Below, one piece after another: positions 46,024-56,149 of a DNA stretch of 64,000 bases. A program made the translations under genes and the position numbers. The notes beneath the pieces are model-generated. The model was not told the DNA's origin, searched no databases, and was given only the letters and a program-made list of their open reading frames with translations. The stretch's first letter is position 1; every line of letters begins with the position of its first letter. The stretch is from Aliidongia sp035943795 (lineage in GTDB: Bacteria > Pseudomonadota > Alphaproteobacteria > ATCC43930 > CGMCC-115725), in contig NZ_DASZBY010000008.1 of the NCBI RefSeq assembly GCF_035943795.1, positions 1 to 64,000 of the forward strand. The letters run 5' to 3'.

Positions 46024-46637
46024 CCCGCGAGCGTCGGGAAACCGAGGTAGAGCTGCGCGTGACTGCCGCCGTGGTTCGCCATGCCCGGCTTCGTCAGGCA
46101 ACCGCGCGGCGCGGCATAGCTGTGGATCGTACGCTTGGGCGCCTCGTGCCAGCCGATGTTGAAGGCGCCGAGCTTCGGAAAGAATTGCAGTCCGCTATAT
46201 GGCAGCTGGTCGTGGATCCACCAGGCCATCGCCTGCCATGGCGTGCCCGCCGCCATCCGGTCGACCAGCCACGGCAGGGCGATGCAGGCGACCGCACCCA
46301 TCCTGCCCTGCGCATCGCGGCGGTCCCAGATATGCCGGGAGTAGTTGCGCTCGTTCGACGCGCAATTGAAGCCCTGGGCGTTGCCATAGGCGTTCACCGC
46401 GGCGGAGCGGTAGGCCGATCGGATCGCGACGCGCCCGAACGTGGCCTGCAGCGGCTCCAGGATCTCCCCGCACAGCCGCGTCCCGGCCGCGATGGCGAGT
46501 TGCGGGTCGTCGGGCAGGTTCGCAATCCCGCACACGTCGGCGATCTCGCTGTGCAGAAAATCGCGCATGAAGAACGACGCGGACAGCCGAACCCGGCCGA
46601 ACGCCTCGGCACCACGAACCGTCTTCGGTGCCCTCAT
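45993..46637 (-). CDS. M15-like peptidase-fold protein
   Basis: 214 residues. The pattern IRSAYRSAAVNAYGN, then NYSRHIWDRRDAQGRMGA and a late IGWHEAPKRTIHSY recalls the SGYRS ... SxHxxGxAxD ... WH layout of D-Ala-D-Ala carboxypeptidase (M15) folds. There is no signal peptide, so a cell-wall role is doubtful. ATG at 46637 overlaps the PaaI-type thioesterase stop by four bases. Confidence 0.65.
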   Translation of the reverse strand: MRAPKTVRGAEAFGRVRLSASFFMRDFLHSEIADVCGIANLPDDPQLAIAAGTRLCGEILEPLQATFGRVAIRSAYRSAAVNAYGNAQGFNCASNERNYSRHIWDRRDAQGRMGAVACIALPWLVDRMAAGTPWQAMAWWIHDQLPYSGLQFFPKLGAFNIGWHEAPKRTIHSYAAPRGCLTKPGMANHGGSHAQLYLGFPTLAGQSSGAIRTA

Positions 46638-47068
46638 GGCCTGGCGGCGGGCGCCGGCGGGGGATAGAGGATCATCTGGGTGCAGCGGAACAGGGCGACC
46701 GTCTTGCCGGTCGTCTCGCTCTTCACCTCCGCGTCCCACAATTGCGTCGTGCGGCCACCATGGACCATGCGGGCCTCGCACCGCACCCCGCCCTCGCGCG
46801 CCGTGCCGACGAAATTCGCCTTGAGCTCGATGGTGGTGAAGCTGGTGGCGCCGTCCGGCAGGCTGCCGAGACAGCCGAAGCCGCAGGCCGAGTCGGCCAG
46901 GGCCACGACCGTCGCGGCGTGCAGATAGCCGTTCGGCGCCAGGTGGTGCTGCAGAACGTCGAACCGGCCGTGCACCCATCCCGGTTTCGCATCGACCCAT
47001 TCGAGCCCCAGCAGCCCAGGAAGGTAACCTTCCTGGCGGGACGTAAAGCGCGCGGCGAACTCACTCAT
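46634..47068 (-). CDS. PaaI-type hotdog thioesterase
   Basis: 144 residues. PNGYLHAATVVALADSACGF is the active-site region of PaaI-like acyl-CoA thioesterases, followed by TTIELKANFVGTAREG. It probably hydrolyses an aromatic or medium acyl-CoA. It lies 21 bp after the dehalogenase gene and overlaps the M15-like gene start. Confidence 0.9.
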   Translation of the reverse strand: MSEFAARFTSRQEGYLPGLLGLEWVDAKPGWVHGRFDVLQHHLAPNGYLHAATVVALADSACGFGCLGSLPDGATSFTTIELKANFVGTAREGGVRCEARMVHGGRTTQLWDAEVKSETTGKTVALFRCTQMILYPPPAPAARP

Positions 47069-47089
47069 GAGAAAGCTCCGATGGGGTGG

Positions 47090-47980
47090 TCAGACGTGCC
47101 CGACCAGCACCTGGCCCACGAACTTGGCGATCGCCTCGCCGATCTCGTCCGGCGAATCCTCCTGCAGGAAATGGGCGCCCTCGACGGTGACCTCCTGCTG
47201 GTTGGGCCAGGCTCGACAATATTCCCGCTGGGCCCCGATCAGGAAGCCCGCCGGATCGCCGTTGATGAACAATTTCGGGATCGGGCTGGTCGACAGCCAG
47301 CGGGCATAGGTATCCACGATCGCGACCACGTCGGCCGGCTCGCCGGCGATCGGCAATTCGCGGGACCAGGTCAGCATCGGCTGACGCGAGGGGCCGGGCG
47401 TCACGAACGGTCGGCGATAGACCTCCATCGCCTCCGCCGAAATGCCGCGCAGCGGCAGCAGATATTCGATGAACAGGTTCTTCTGCAGGATCAGGTCTTC
47501 GCCGGCCGCCGTGCGCTGGCCCTGGAAGAACGCCTTGGTCGTCTCCGGCCACTCGTCCCACGACAGGAACGGCCGGACGATGCCTTCCATATAGGCGATG
47601 GCCTTGACCCGCTCGGGGTGGCGCTGGGCCCACGAGAAGCCCAAGGCAGAACCCCAATCGTGGACGACCAGGATGACGTTCTCGGTCAGGCCCATGGCGT
47701 CGAACCAGGCATCCAGGTAACGCGCATGATCGACGAAGCGATAGGACCCGTCCGGCGCCTTGCCCGAATGGCCCATGCCGACATAGTCGGGCGCCAGGCA
47801 CCGGCCGAGCGGCAGCAGATGCGGAATGATGTTCCGCCACAGGTAGGACGGTGTGGGGTTGCCATGCAGGAAGACGATCGGATCGCCCTCGCCGACATCG
47901 ACATAGGCCATGGTGCTATCGAGCACCGACACGAACTTTCGGTAGGTGGCGTCTTCCGTCGAAATGAGAGGATGCGTCAT
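47090..47980 (-). CDS. Haloalkane dehalogenase
   Basis: 296 residues of the alpha/beta-hydrolase fold. The nucleophile Asp108 is in VVHDWGSALG. The halide-binding pair is Asn41 (FLHGNPTPSYLWRN) and Trp109. Glu132 (YMEGIVRP) and His270 (EGAHFLQED) complete a DhaA-type (subfamily II) triad. It converts haloalkanes to alcohols and halide. No signal peptide. It is likely co-transcribed with the downstream thioesterase and M15-like genes. The native substrate is unknown. Confidence 0.92.
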   Translation of the reverse strand: MTHPLISTEDATYRKFVSVLDSTMAYVDVGEGDPIVFLHGNPTPSYLWRNIIPHLLPLGRCLAPDYVGMGHSGKAPDGSYRFVDHARYLDAWFDAMGLTENVILVVHDWGSALGFSWAQRHPERVKAIAYMEGIVRPFLSWDEWPETTKAFFQGQRTAAGEDLILQKNLFIEYLLPLRGISAEAMEVYRRPFVTPGPSRQPMLTWSRELPIAGEPADVVAIVDTYARWLSTSPIPKLFINGDPAGFLIGAQREYCRAWPNQQEVTVEGAHFLQEDSPDEIGEAIAKFVGQVLVGHV

Positions 47981-48197
47981 TTGGAAACTCCGCTGTAGAA
48001 CTCTGAGCGCCGCTCGGGACGCTGTGCCTCCTCCGATGAGTAGGAGCAGGACGGCGGGAGATGGCGGTACTTAACGATCGGACCGTCTCTCGCCGTATGC
48101 TCATTGAAATGGGCGCCGGACGCGGCTATGACAAAGCAGATATTTTGTCGGTTTCGATTTAGATAAACTAAATCTTCTCCCGCAAGCCGAGGAAGGG

Positions 48198-49076
48198 TTG
48201 GACGCCTCCTTGAGACTTTTGCTACTTGCCTTTGTCCTCTGTGTCCCCATCGGTTTAGGAGCGACCTGGATCGCGGGTTCGACGATGATCCGAGGGCGCC
48301 CGTCCGCGGTCACCTCGGCCGAACGACCGGCGCAGGATGTCGCCATCGAAACGCGCGATGGCCTGTTGATTGCTGGGACCTTCCGGCCCGGACGCACCGA
48401 CCGATCGCCGGCTGTTCTCTTGCTGCACGGGCTCGGCGCGTCGCGGAGCGCCACCGCACCGAATGCGGCATGGCTGGCGGGCCTGGGCTACGCGACCTTG
48501 ACAATCGACTTCCGGGGACATGGGCAATCGGCCATGGCGGCACGCAGCTTCGGATTGAACGAAGCGATGGACGCGCGCGCAGCCCTCGCCTGGCTGAAGC
48601 ACCGGCAACATGGTGGCCATGTGGGTGTGATCGGCATATCGCTCGGCGGTGCAGCCAGCCTGATCGGAGTTGATGGACCGATCCCGGCCGACGCTCTGGT
48701 ACTCCAGGCGGTCTATCCGGACATCCGGCGCGCCATCCGGAACCGCATCGCCGATCGTCTGGGAAAAGGGCCGGCATATCTTCTCGAACCGCTGCTCAGC
48801 TTCCAGGCACCGATCCGCTTCGGAGTCTCACCGTCAGGACTGTCGCCCTTGGAAGCGCTGGCGCGATACGCCGGCCCCGTGCTGGTCATCGGAGGAATGC
48901 AGGACCGCTCCACGCTGCCGGAAGAAACTCGATCGATGTTCGAAGCCGTCCAAGGCAAGCGGGAGCTATGGCTCGTCGCCGACGGTGATCACGGCGCCAT
49001 CTGCGCGCTCGCGGACGTGCCATATCGCAGCCACGTTGAAGCGTTCATGCGGCAGACGATCGGACCCCCCGACTAG
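48198..49076 (+). CDS. Membrane-anchored alpha/beta hydrolase
   Basis: About 292 residues. An N-terminal hydrophobic helix (LRLLLLAFVLCVPIGLGATW) precedes a hydrolase domain: LLLHGLGASRSA, DFRGHGQSAM, nucleophile elbow GVIGISLGGAAS, and the His in DGDHGAICA. Starts are non-ATG: TTG at 48198 or 48210; GAGGAAGGG lies at 48189-48197. The next ATG (48285) would remove the helix. The 217-bp region upstream holds its promoter and that of the divergent dehalogenase. The substrate is unknown. Confidence 0.78.
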   Translation: MDASLRLLLLAFVLCVPIGLGATWIAGSTMIRGRPSAVTSAERPAQDVAIETRDGLLIAGTFRPGRTDRSPAVLLLHGLGASRSATAPNAAWLAGLGYATLTIDFRGHGQSAMAARSFGLNEAMDARAALAWLKHRQHGGHVGVIGISLGGAASLIGVDGPIPADALVLQAVYPDIRRAIRNRIADRLGKGPAYLLEPLLSFQAPIRFGVSPSGLSPLEALARYAGPVLVIGGMQDRSTLPEETRSMFEAVQGKRELWLVADGDHGAICALADVPYRSHVEAFMRQTIGPPD

Positions 49077-49083
49077 CGGTCCT

Positions 49084-49962
49084 CTATTCCTTGACCGCCC
49101 CGGTCATGCTCGAGACGTAATGCTCGACGAAGAACGAGTAGAGCACCGCGACCGGCAGGGAGCCCAGCAGCGCGCCGGCCATCAGCGGCCCCCAGTGGTA
49201 GACGTCGCCTTCGACCAGTTCGGTCACCACGCCGATCGGGATGGTCTTGTTCTCGGACGAGGAGATGAAGGTGAGCGCATAGATGAACTCGTTCCAGCTC
49301 AGGGTGAAGCCGAAGATGCCGGCCGAGATCAGGCCGGGCACGGCCAGCGGCAGGATGATCTTGACCAGGATCTGCAGCCGGGTGGCGCCGTCGATCAGCG
49401 CGCATTCCTCGAGCTCGTACGGGATCGACTTGAAATAACCCATCAGCAGCCAGGTGCAGAACGGGATGAGGAAGGTCGGATAGGTCAGCATCAGGCACAG
49501 CTTGCTGTCGAACAGGCCCAGGTTCAGCACCATGGCGGCCAGCGGCAGGAACAGGATCGACGGCGGCACCAGATAAGCCAGGAAGATGACCAGCCCCGCT
49601 GTGCGGGCGCCGCGATAGCGCAGCCGCTCGATCGAATAGGCGGCCAGCACCGAGGCGAACAGCGACAGGAACGTCGCCACGACCGAGATGATGACCGTGT
49701 TCCACATCCAGTTCGGATAGTCGGTCTCGAACAGCAGGTGGTAATAATGCTCGAACGTCGGCTTGATCACCCAGAACGGGCTGCCGTGGCTCGTATCGTA
49801 GAGCTCCGCGTTGCTTTTGATCGAAGTGATCGCCATCCAATAGAACGGGAACAGCAGCACGAATACGAAGATGGCGAGCGGCAGGTAGACCGTGACGACG
49901 CGGCGCGGCGTCGAGACCAGGTAATGCATGCCGCCGGCCTGGTCGGCGAGGGTGCGGGCCAT
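49084..49962 (-). CDS. Sugar ABC transporter permease (CUT1, MalG-like)
   Basis: 292 residues with six predicted helices and the EAA loop ELEECALIDGATRLQILVKI before ILPLAVPGLIS. It is the MalG-type subunit of a carbohydrate importer, encoded 24 bp downstream of the MalF-type permease. Confidence 0.92.
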   Translation of the reverse strand: MARTLADQAGGMHYLVSTPRRVVTVYLPLAIFVFVLLFPFYWMAITSIKSNAELYDTSHGSPFWVIKPTFEHYYHLLFETDYPNWMWNTVIISVVATFLSLFASVLAAYSIERLRYRGARTAGLVIFLAYLVPPSILFLPLAAMVLNLGLFDSKLCLMLTYPTFLIPFCTWLLMGYFKSIPYELEECALIDGATRLQILVKIILPLAVPGLISAGIFGFTLSWNEFIYALTFISSSENKTIPIGVVTELVEGDVYHWGPLMAGALLGSLPVAVLYSFFVEHYVSSMTGAVKE

Positions 49963-49986
49963 AGGGCTCTCCTGGATCTCTTCGGG

Positions 49987-50937
49987 CTAGTCGCGTCCGC
50001 CCTGCTGCCACTTGCGGCGCTGCAGGCCGAAATAGCTGAACATGACGGAGGCGACCAGGAATGGGATCATCGAGGAGGCCAATGCCGCCCCCTGCCCCAA
50101 TTGGCCGCCGGGGATGGCGCGCTGGAACGCGAGCGTGGCCATCAGGTGGGTCGCATTGATCGGCCCGCCGCGGGTCAGCACATAGATCAGCTGGAAATCG
50201 GTGAAGGTGAACAGCACCGAGAAGGTCATGACCACGGCAATGATCGGCGTCAGCATCGGGAGCGTGATGAAGCGGAAGCGCTGCCACCCCGTGGCGCCGT
50301 CGAGCGTCGCCGCCTCGTAGAGCGAACTCGGGATCGTCTGCAGGCCGGCCAGCAGCGAGATCGCGACGAAGGGGATGCCGCGCCAGACGTTCGCGATGAT
50401 GACCGAGATCCGCGCGTTCACCGGATTGCCCAGGAAATCGATGTTGTGGTCGATCAACCCCATATGGATCAGCGCCCAGGAGATGATCGAGAACTGGCTG
50501 TCGTAGAGCCACCAGAACGCGATGGCCGACAGCACGGTCGGCACGATCCAGGGCAGCAGCACGATCGCGCGGATGAACGCCTTGAACGGCATGTGCTCGT
50601 TCAGCAGCATCGCCAGCCACAGGCCGAGCATGAATTTCGCGACGCTGGCCACGACCGTGTAGACGATCGTGTTGAACACGCTCAGCCAATAGACGTCGTC
50701 GGCAAACAAGGTGACGAAATTGTCCCAGCCGATGAATTCGCCGGGCTCGCCCAAGGTGGCGTCCGTCAGGCCCAGCCACAGGCCGAGCCCCAAGGGATAG
50801 AGCAGGAATACCAGCAGCAGGGCCGCCGCCGGCAGCATGAACAGCCAGCCCAGCAGGTCGCGACTGTCGGCCACGACCGCCGCCAGCCGCCGCCAGCCCG
50901 CCCCGCGCTGACCCAGCCCTTCCGATACCACCGTCAT
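49987..50937 (-). CDS. Sugar ABC transporter permease (CUT1, MalF-like)
   Basis: 316 residues with six or more predicted helices and the EAA-type loop SSLYEAATLDGATGWQRFRF before ITLPMLTPII. ATG at 50937 (MTVVSEGLG) has GGAG upstream; a longer frame to 50973 is less likely. It pairs with the MalG-like protein. Confidence 0.92.
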   Translation of the reverse strand: MTVVSEGLGQRGAGWRRLAAVVADSRDLLGWLFMLPAAALLLVFLLYPLGLGLWLGLTDATLGEPGEFIGWDNFVTLFADDVYWLSVFNTIVYTVVASVAKFMLGLWLAMLLNEHMPFKAFIRAIVLLPWIVPTVLSAIAFWWLYDSQFSIISWALIHMGLIDHNIDFLGNPVNARISVIIANVWRGIPFVAISLLAGLQTIPSSLYEAATLDGATGWQRFRFITLPMLTPIIAVVMTFSVLFTFTDFQLIYVLTRGGPINATHLMATLAFQRAIPGGQLGQGAALASSMIPFLVASVMFSYFGLQRRKWQQGGRD

Positions 50938-50993
50938 GTCGATCTTGCTCCGCGTGCCGGGCGGACGCGTCAAGCCGCGCCCGCCCGCTCCGC

Positions 50994-52319
50994 TCAGGCC
51001 TTGTAGATACGCTTCGCCTGTTCGTGCGCCTGCATCGCCGCATCCTTGATCGACACGTTGCCGGTGCAGGCCTTGGCGAACATGTCAACGATCAGGAAAT
51101 CCGCCATGCACTGCGCCGAAGCGGCGCCGAGCGTGCCGGAATAGCCGTTGTCGCGCATGACCTTGACCGCATCGCGATACGGCAGGGATTTCGGATCCTG
51201 CGTCCAGAACGGGTTCTCGGAATAGGCCGCCAGCGGATGGGCGGTATAGCCGATCGAGGCAGTCTGCCAGGGGAAGTACTGCTCCTTTTCCATCATGAAG
51301 CGCAGGTAGTCCTTCGCCGCATTGGGGTACTTGGAATATTTGAAGATGATCATGTTGAAGAACAGGTTCTGCTCGGTCGGAACGCCGCTGGGGCCGACCG
51401 GGAAGTTCGAATGGTAGATGTCGTCCGCCAACGCCTTCATCGCCGGATCGGTCGAGGTCTTGGCCGCGTAATAGACCGAAATGCCGTTCGCGGTCAGGCT
51501 GATCTCGCCGGTCAGGAATGCCTTGTTGTTCGACGGATCGAGCCAGCTCAGCGTCCCGTCGATGTAGGTCGCGTAGAGCTGCTTGGCATACTCCAGCGCC
51601 TCAATCGTCTCGGGGCTGTTGAGCACGACCTGGTTCTTTTCGTTGACCATCTTGCCGCCGTGGGACCACAGGCACCAATGGGTCCAGCAATTGCCGTCGC
51701 CCGTCGCATGGCCCAGCGCGAAGCCGGCCGGCGTGCCGTTCTTCTTCAGATTCTGGCACAGCTTCAGATAGCCCGCGAGATCCTTCGGAATCTCCTCGAA
51801 TCCGGCCTTCTGGACATGGCTCTTGCGATAGACCAGCGCGTTGCCGGCGCAACCCATCGGGATGCCGATCCACTTGCCGTCGCGCTTGGAATAGCGGTTG
51901 CAGACGTCGTACCAGCCGCCGTACTTGCCACCCAGGTAGTCGGCCAGATCGCTGACGTCGAGCAGCTTGTTCGGGAATTTCTGTGCGTCGTCGTTCGTCG
52001 TGATGATGATGTCCGGACCGCTACCGACATTGGCGGCGACGGCGGCCTTGGGGCGGACGTCTTCCCAATTCTCGCTGTCCACGCGGACGGCGACGCCGGT
52101 CGCGTCGGAATATTTCTTGGTATTGGCGGTCCAGACGTCTTCATCGCCTTGGACGAAGCGCTTCCAGCGCAACACCTTGAGCGAGGCCCCGGCCTCGGGC
52201 TTCAGTGCGAACGCCGTCTGGGCCTGGGCGGCCGGCCCACCCGCCAACCCGGAGGCGCCGGCGGTGAGCGCCGCCGCCGCGCCGAGCTTGATGGCATCGC
52301 GTCTCGTGATTTCCGTCAT
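50994..52319 (-). CDS. Tat-exported sugar ABC substrate-binding protein
   Basis: 441 residues of the family 1 (MalE-type) receptors. The Tat-like signal is ITRRDAIKLGAAAALTAGAS, ending near AQAQTA. Typical receptor segments are GPDIIITTNDDAQKFPNKLL and GEISLTANGISVYYAA. ATG at 52319 follows GGGAGG by six bases. Given the neighbouring KDG-pathway genes, a uronate, aldonate or oligosaccharide ligand is likely but unproven. Confidence 0.92.
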   Translation of the reverse strand: MTEITRRDAIKLGAAAALTAGASGLAGGPAAQAQTAFALKPEAGASLKVLRWKRFVQGDEDVWTANTKKYSDATGVAVRVDSENWEDVRPKAAVAANVGSGPDIIITTNDDAQKFPNKLLDVSDLADYLGGKYGGWYDVCNRYSKRDGKWIGIPMGCAGNALVYRKSHVQKAGFEEIPKDLAGYLKLCQNLKKNGTPAGFALGHATGDGNCWTHWCLWSHGGKMVNEKNQVVLNSPETIEALEYAKQLYATYIDGTLSWLDPSNNKAFLTGEISLTANGISVYYAAKTSTDPAMKALADDIYHSNFPVGPSGVPTEQNLFFNMIIFKYSKYPNAAKDYLRFMMEKEQYFPWQTASIGYTAHPLAAYSENPFWTQDPKSLPYRDAVKVMRDNGYSGTLGAASAQCMADFLIVDMFAKACTGNVSIKDAAMQAHEQAKRIYKA

Positions 52320-52386
52320 GTTCATCCTCCCTCTCTCGTTGCCGCGGCGCCGTTCTTTTGATGAGCGCCGTTCGTCAGGAAATTGG

Positions 52387-53463
<1,077 letters not shown>

Positions 53464-53686
53464 TTTCCGTTCCGCCGACGCTAGAGAGTGGGATCGACGA
53501 GAGGAGCGGCGACGTGTCGTCGGTGACGGCACGGCAATGGCGCGAGATCCTGCATCGGCATCCTCCCCTGTGATCTGACCCGCGCAGGTCTATCGTCTGC
53601 TTTCGGGAAAAGGCGCCGTCGCGCTTGACGACCGGCCCCCTTGTCGCGTGATCCTAGGACAGCGGGACGGCGAGCGAAAGACTATT

Positions 53687-53695
53687 TGTCAGACA
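53687..53695. promoter_or_regulatory. TGTCAGACA palindrome, candidate GntR-type operator
   Basis: TTTGTCAGACATAA at 53685-53698 contains the perfect odd palindrome TGTCAGACA (53687-53695). It resembles TTGTCtGACAA-type sites of FadR-subgroup regulators. It sits 27 bp before the SDR start in the 258-bp gap divergent from the ABC ATPase, an apt place to control both. No regulator gene is adjacent. Confidence 0.45.
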
Positions 53696-53721
53696 TAATG
53701 TCGGAGCGTTTGGGGGGTGCG

Positions 53722-54462
53722 ATGAATCAGATCGATTTGGCGGGACGACGGGCGATCGTGACCGGCGGCGCGCGGGGGATCGGCCTCGCCGTCGCACAGC
53801 GGCTGGCTGCTTCCGGCGCGCGGGTGGCGATTTGGGATCGGGATGCGACGACGGCTGCGGCCGAGGCCGATCGCATCGGCCAGGTCGGATTGGCCGTCGA
53901 CGTCGCCGACCCGGAGGGGGTTGAGGCGGCATTCGGGCGAAGCGTGGCGCTGATCGGTCCGATCGACATCCTGGTGACCAGCGCCGGCATCACCGGCCCC
54001 AACCTGCCGGTCGAGGACTACCCGGTCGACGCCTGGCGCCAGGTGCTGGACGTCGACCTGACCGGCCCGTTCCTCTGTTCCCGCGCGGTCGTAGCCGGGA
54101 TGAGGGCGCGCGACTATGGCCGCATCGTCCACATCGCCTCGATCGCGGGCAAGGAGGGCAACCCCAATGCCTCGGCCTATTCGGCCGCCAAGGCCGGCGT
54201 CATCGCGCTGACCAAGTCGCTCGGCAAGGAACTGGCGCAGACCGGCGTCCGGGTGAATTGCGTGACACCGGCCGCGGTCAGGACCGAGATCTTCGATCAG
54301 ATGACCGAACAGCACATCCAGTACATGCTGTCGAAGATCCCGATGGGCCGATTCGGCCTCGCGACGGAAATCGCGGCGATGATCGCCTGGCTCGTGTCGG
54401 AGGAATGTTCGTTCTCGACCGGCGCCACCTTCGATCTGTCCGGTGGCCGCGCGGTCTATTAG
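53722..54462 (+). CDS. Short-chain dehydrogenase/reductase
   Basis: 246 residues. Cofactor motif TGGARGIG, NAG-like segment TSAGITGPN, and catalytic Ser-Tyr-Lys in HIASIAGKEG and AYSAAKAG. Asp at WDRD after the second strand suggests NAD preference. ATG at 53722 has GGGGGG upstream. In this cluster it probably oxidises a sugar, aldonate or deoxy-keto acid. The end overlaps the KDPG aldolase gene by four bases, convergently. Confidence 0.92.
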   Translation: MNQIDLAGRRAIVTGGARGIGLAVAQRLAASGARVAIWDRDATTAAAEADRIGQVGLAVDVADPEGVEAAFGRSVALIGPIDILVTSAGITGPNLPVEDYPVDAWRQVLDVDLTGPFLCSRAVVAGMRARDYGRIVHIASIAGKEGNPNASAYSAAKAGVIALTKSLGKELAQTGVRVNCVTPAAVRTEIFDQMTEQHIQYMLSKIPMGRFGLATEIAAMIAWLVSEECSFSTGATFDLSGGRAVY

Positions 54463-55082
54463 CGGGGCTGGCGCAGCAGGGCCGCGCGCTTGGCGCGCTC
54501 GAGAATCCCTGACCAGTCCTTGTTGCGAATCGCCTCGGCATTGGCGATCCAGGTGCCGCCGACGACCGGCACGTTCGGCAGGGCCAGGTATTCGGCGGCA
54601 TTCTCGAGCGTGACGCCGCCGGTCGGGCAGAACACGATGCCGGCGAACACCGGAGCCCAGGCCTTGAGCATGGCGACGCCGCCGAATTCCTTCGCCGGGA
54701 AGAACTTGAGGAATGAAAAGCCGAATTCGCGCGCGGTCAGCACCTCGGTCGGCGTCACAGCGCCGGGCAGGTACGGCAGGCCGGACGCGATGCCGGCGGC
54801 GGCGAGGCTCTGGGTCAGGCCGGGGCTGACCAGGAATTTGGCGCCGGCATTCTTGGCCGCGGTCACGTCGGCGGGGCGCAGCACGGTGCCGGCGCCGACC
54901 AGCGCCTCGGGCAGCTCGCGCGCGATCTTCTCGATCACGGCCAGGGCATTGGGCGTGCGCAGCGTGACTTCGAGAGCGTTGAGGCCGCCTTCGATGAGTG
55001 CGGTGGCGAGCGGGATGGCATCTTCCACCCGCTCGATGGTCAGGACCGGAATGACCGGCGTATGATCGAACGGCTGGGGCAT
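54459..55082 (-). CDS. eda: KDPG/KHG aldolase
   Basis: 207 residues. The catalytic Glu is in LEVTLRT and the Schiff-base Lys in FSFLKFFPAKEFGG; VGAGTVLRPADV and CPTGGVTLENA bind phosphate. It cleaves 2-keto-3-deoxy-6-phosphogluconate to pyruvate and glyceraldehyde 3-phosphate. The divergent KDG kinase gene, 50 bp away, makes the substrate. Confidence 0.95.
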   Translation of the reverse strand: MPQPFDHTPVIPVLTIERVEDAIPLATALIEGGLNALEVTLRTPNALAVIEKIARELPEALVGAGTVLRPADVTAAKNAGAKFLVSPGLTQSLAAAGIASGLPYLPGAVTPTEVLTAREFGFSFLKFFPAKEFGGVAMLKAWAPVFAGIVFCPTGGVTLENAAEYLALPNVPVVGGTWIANAEAIRNKDWSGILERAKRAALLRQPR

Positions 55083-55132
55083 GCCAAGGCCTCCCTTTCA
55101 GAGATGGGTGTTGCGGTGACGGACAAGTGACG

Positions 55133-56125
55133 ATGAGCGCCAACCTAAACCAAGCCGGGCTCGGTCTCAAAGCCCGCCGCGAGCGGATCGGCAATGCGAT
55201 CCCACGGGTGGTCGCGATCGGCGAATGCATGATCGAACTGAGCGACCGCGGCCAGGGCATGCTGGCCCTGGGCTATGCGGGCGATACTCTCAATACGGCG
55301 GTCTACCTGAAGCGCGCCGCAGGCGACCGGATCGCGGTCGATTACCTGACCGCGCTGGGCGACGATCCCTACAGCGACTCGATGCTGGCGTTCTGGCAGG
55401 CGGAGGGCATCGGCACCGACTCGGTGCCGCGCCTCAGCGGCAAGCTGCCCGGCCTCTACATGATCCGTACCGATCCGGCCGGCGAGCGTCGCTTTCTCTA
55501 CTGGCGTTCGGCGGCCGCGGCGAAGCTGATGTTCGAGGCGCCGGAGACCCTGCTGCTCGGCGACCGGATCGCGGCGGCCGATCTCGCGATCTTCTCCGGC
55601 ATCACGCTGTCGATCCTGTCGGACGCCGGACGCGACCGGTTCTTCGAGGTGCTGACCTCCGCCCGCGCGGCCGGGACGATCATCGCGTACGATGGCAACT
55701 ACCGCCCGGCCGGTTGGTCCCATGCCGAAGCCGCGCGCAGCTGCTTCCAGCGGTTCCTGAAGCTGGTCGACGTGGCCCTGCCCTCGATCGACGACGAGGC
55801 GAACCTGTTCGGCCCGGGCGAAGCCCAGGCCGTTGCGGCTCGACTGCACGACCTGGGCGTAGCCGAGGTCGTGGTGAAACAGGGCGAGCTCGGCAGCCTG
55901 CTGTCGATCGGCGGCGAGCAGCAGGTCGTGCCCGTGGAGTGCCTGGTGAAGCCGATCGACACGACCGCCGCCGGCGATTCTTTCAATGCCGGCTACCTTG
56001 CCGGTCGCCTGGAAGGCCTGTCCCCCGCCGAAGCCGCCCGCTTCGGCGGCCGCGTCGCCGCAGCGGTCATCCAGCACCGCGGCGCGATCATCCCGCTGGA
56101 GGCGACGCCGAGGTTGGGGGGCTGA
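55133..56125 (+). CDS. kdgK: 2-keto-3-deoxygluconate kinase (PfkB family)
   Basis: 330 residues. Substrate-side motif VVAIGECMIELSDRG, sugar-binding GYAGDTLNTAVYL, and the PfkB anion-hole/catalytic motif DTTAAGDSFNAGYLAGR. It phosphorylates 2-keto-3-deoxygluconate to KDPG, feeding Eda. ATG at 55133 is chosen; GTG at 55127 also fits. Confidence 0.93.
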   Translation: MSANLNQAGLGLKARRERIGNAIPRVVAIGECMIELSDRGQGMLALGYAGDTLNTAVYLKRAAGDRIAVDYLTALGDDPYSDSMLAFWQAEGIGTDSVPRLSGKLPGLYMIRTDPAGERRFLYWRSAAAAKLMFEAPETLLLGDRIAAADLAIFSGITLSILSDAGRDRFFEVLTSARAAGTIIAYDGNYRPAGWSHAEAARSCFQRFLKLVDVALPSIDDEANLFGPGEAQAVAARLHDLGVAEVVVKQGELGSLLSIGGEQQVVPVECLVKPIDTTAAGDSFNAGYLAGRLEGLSPAEAARFGGRVAAAVIQHRGAIIPLEATPRLGG

Positions 56126-56149
56126 CGCCCCCTTCCCCGGCGATCGGCT

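Noticed and set aside
48670..51006. 778-residue frame on the plus strand
   Set aside because: Begins out of frame inside the alpha/beta hydrolase gene and then runs antisense to the sugar permeases.
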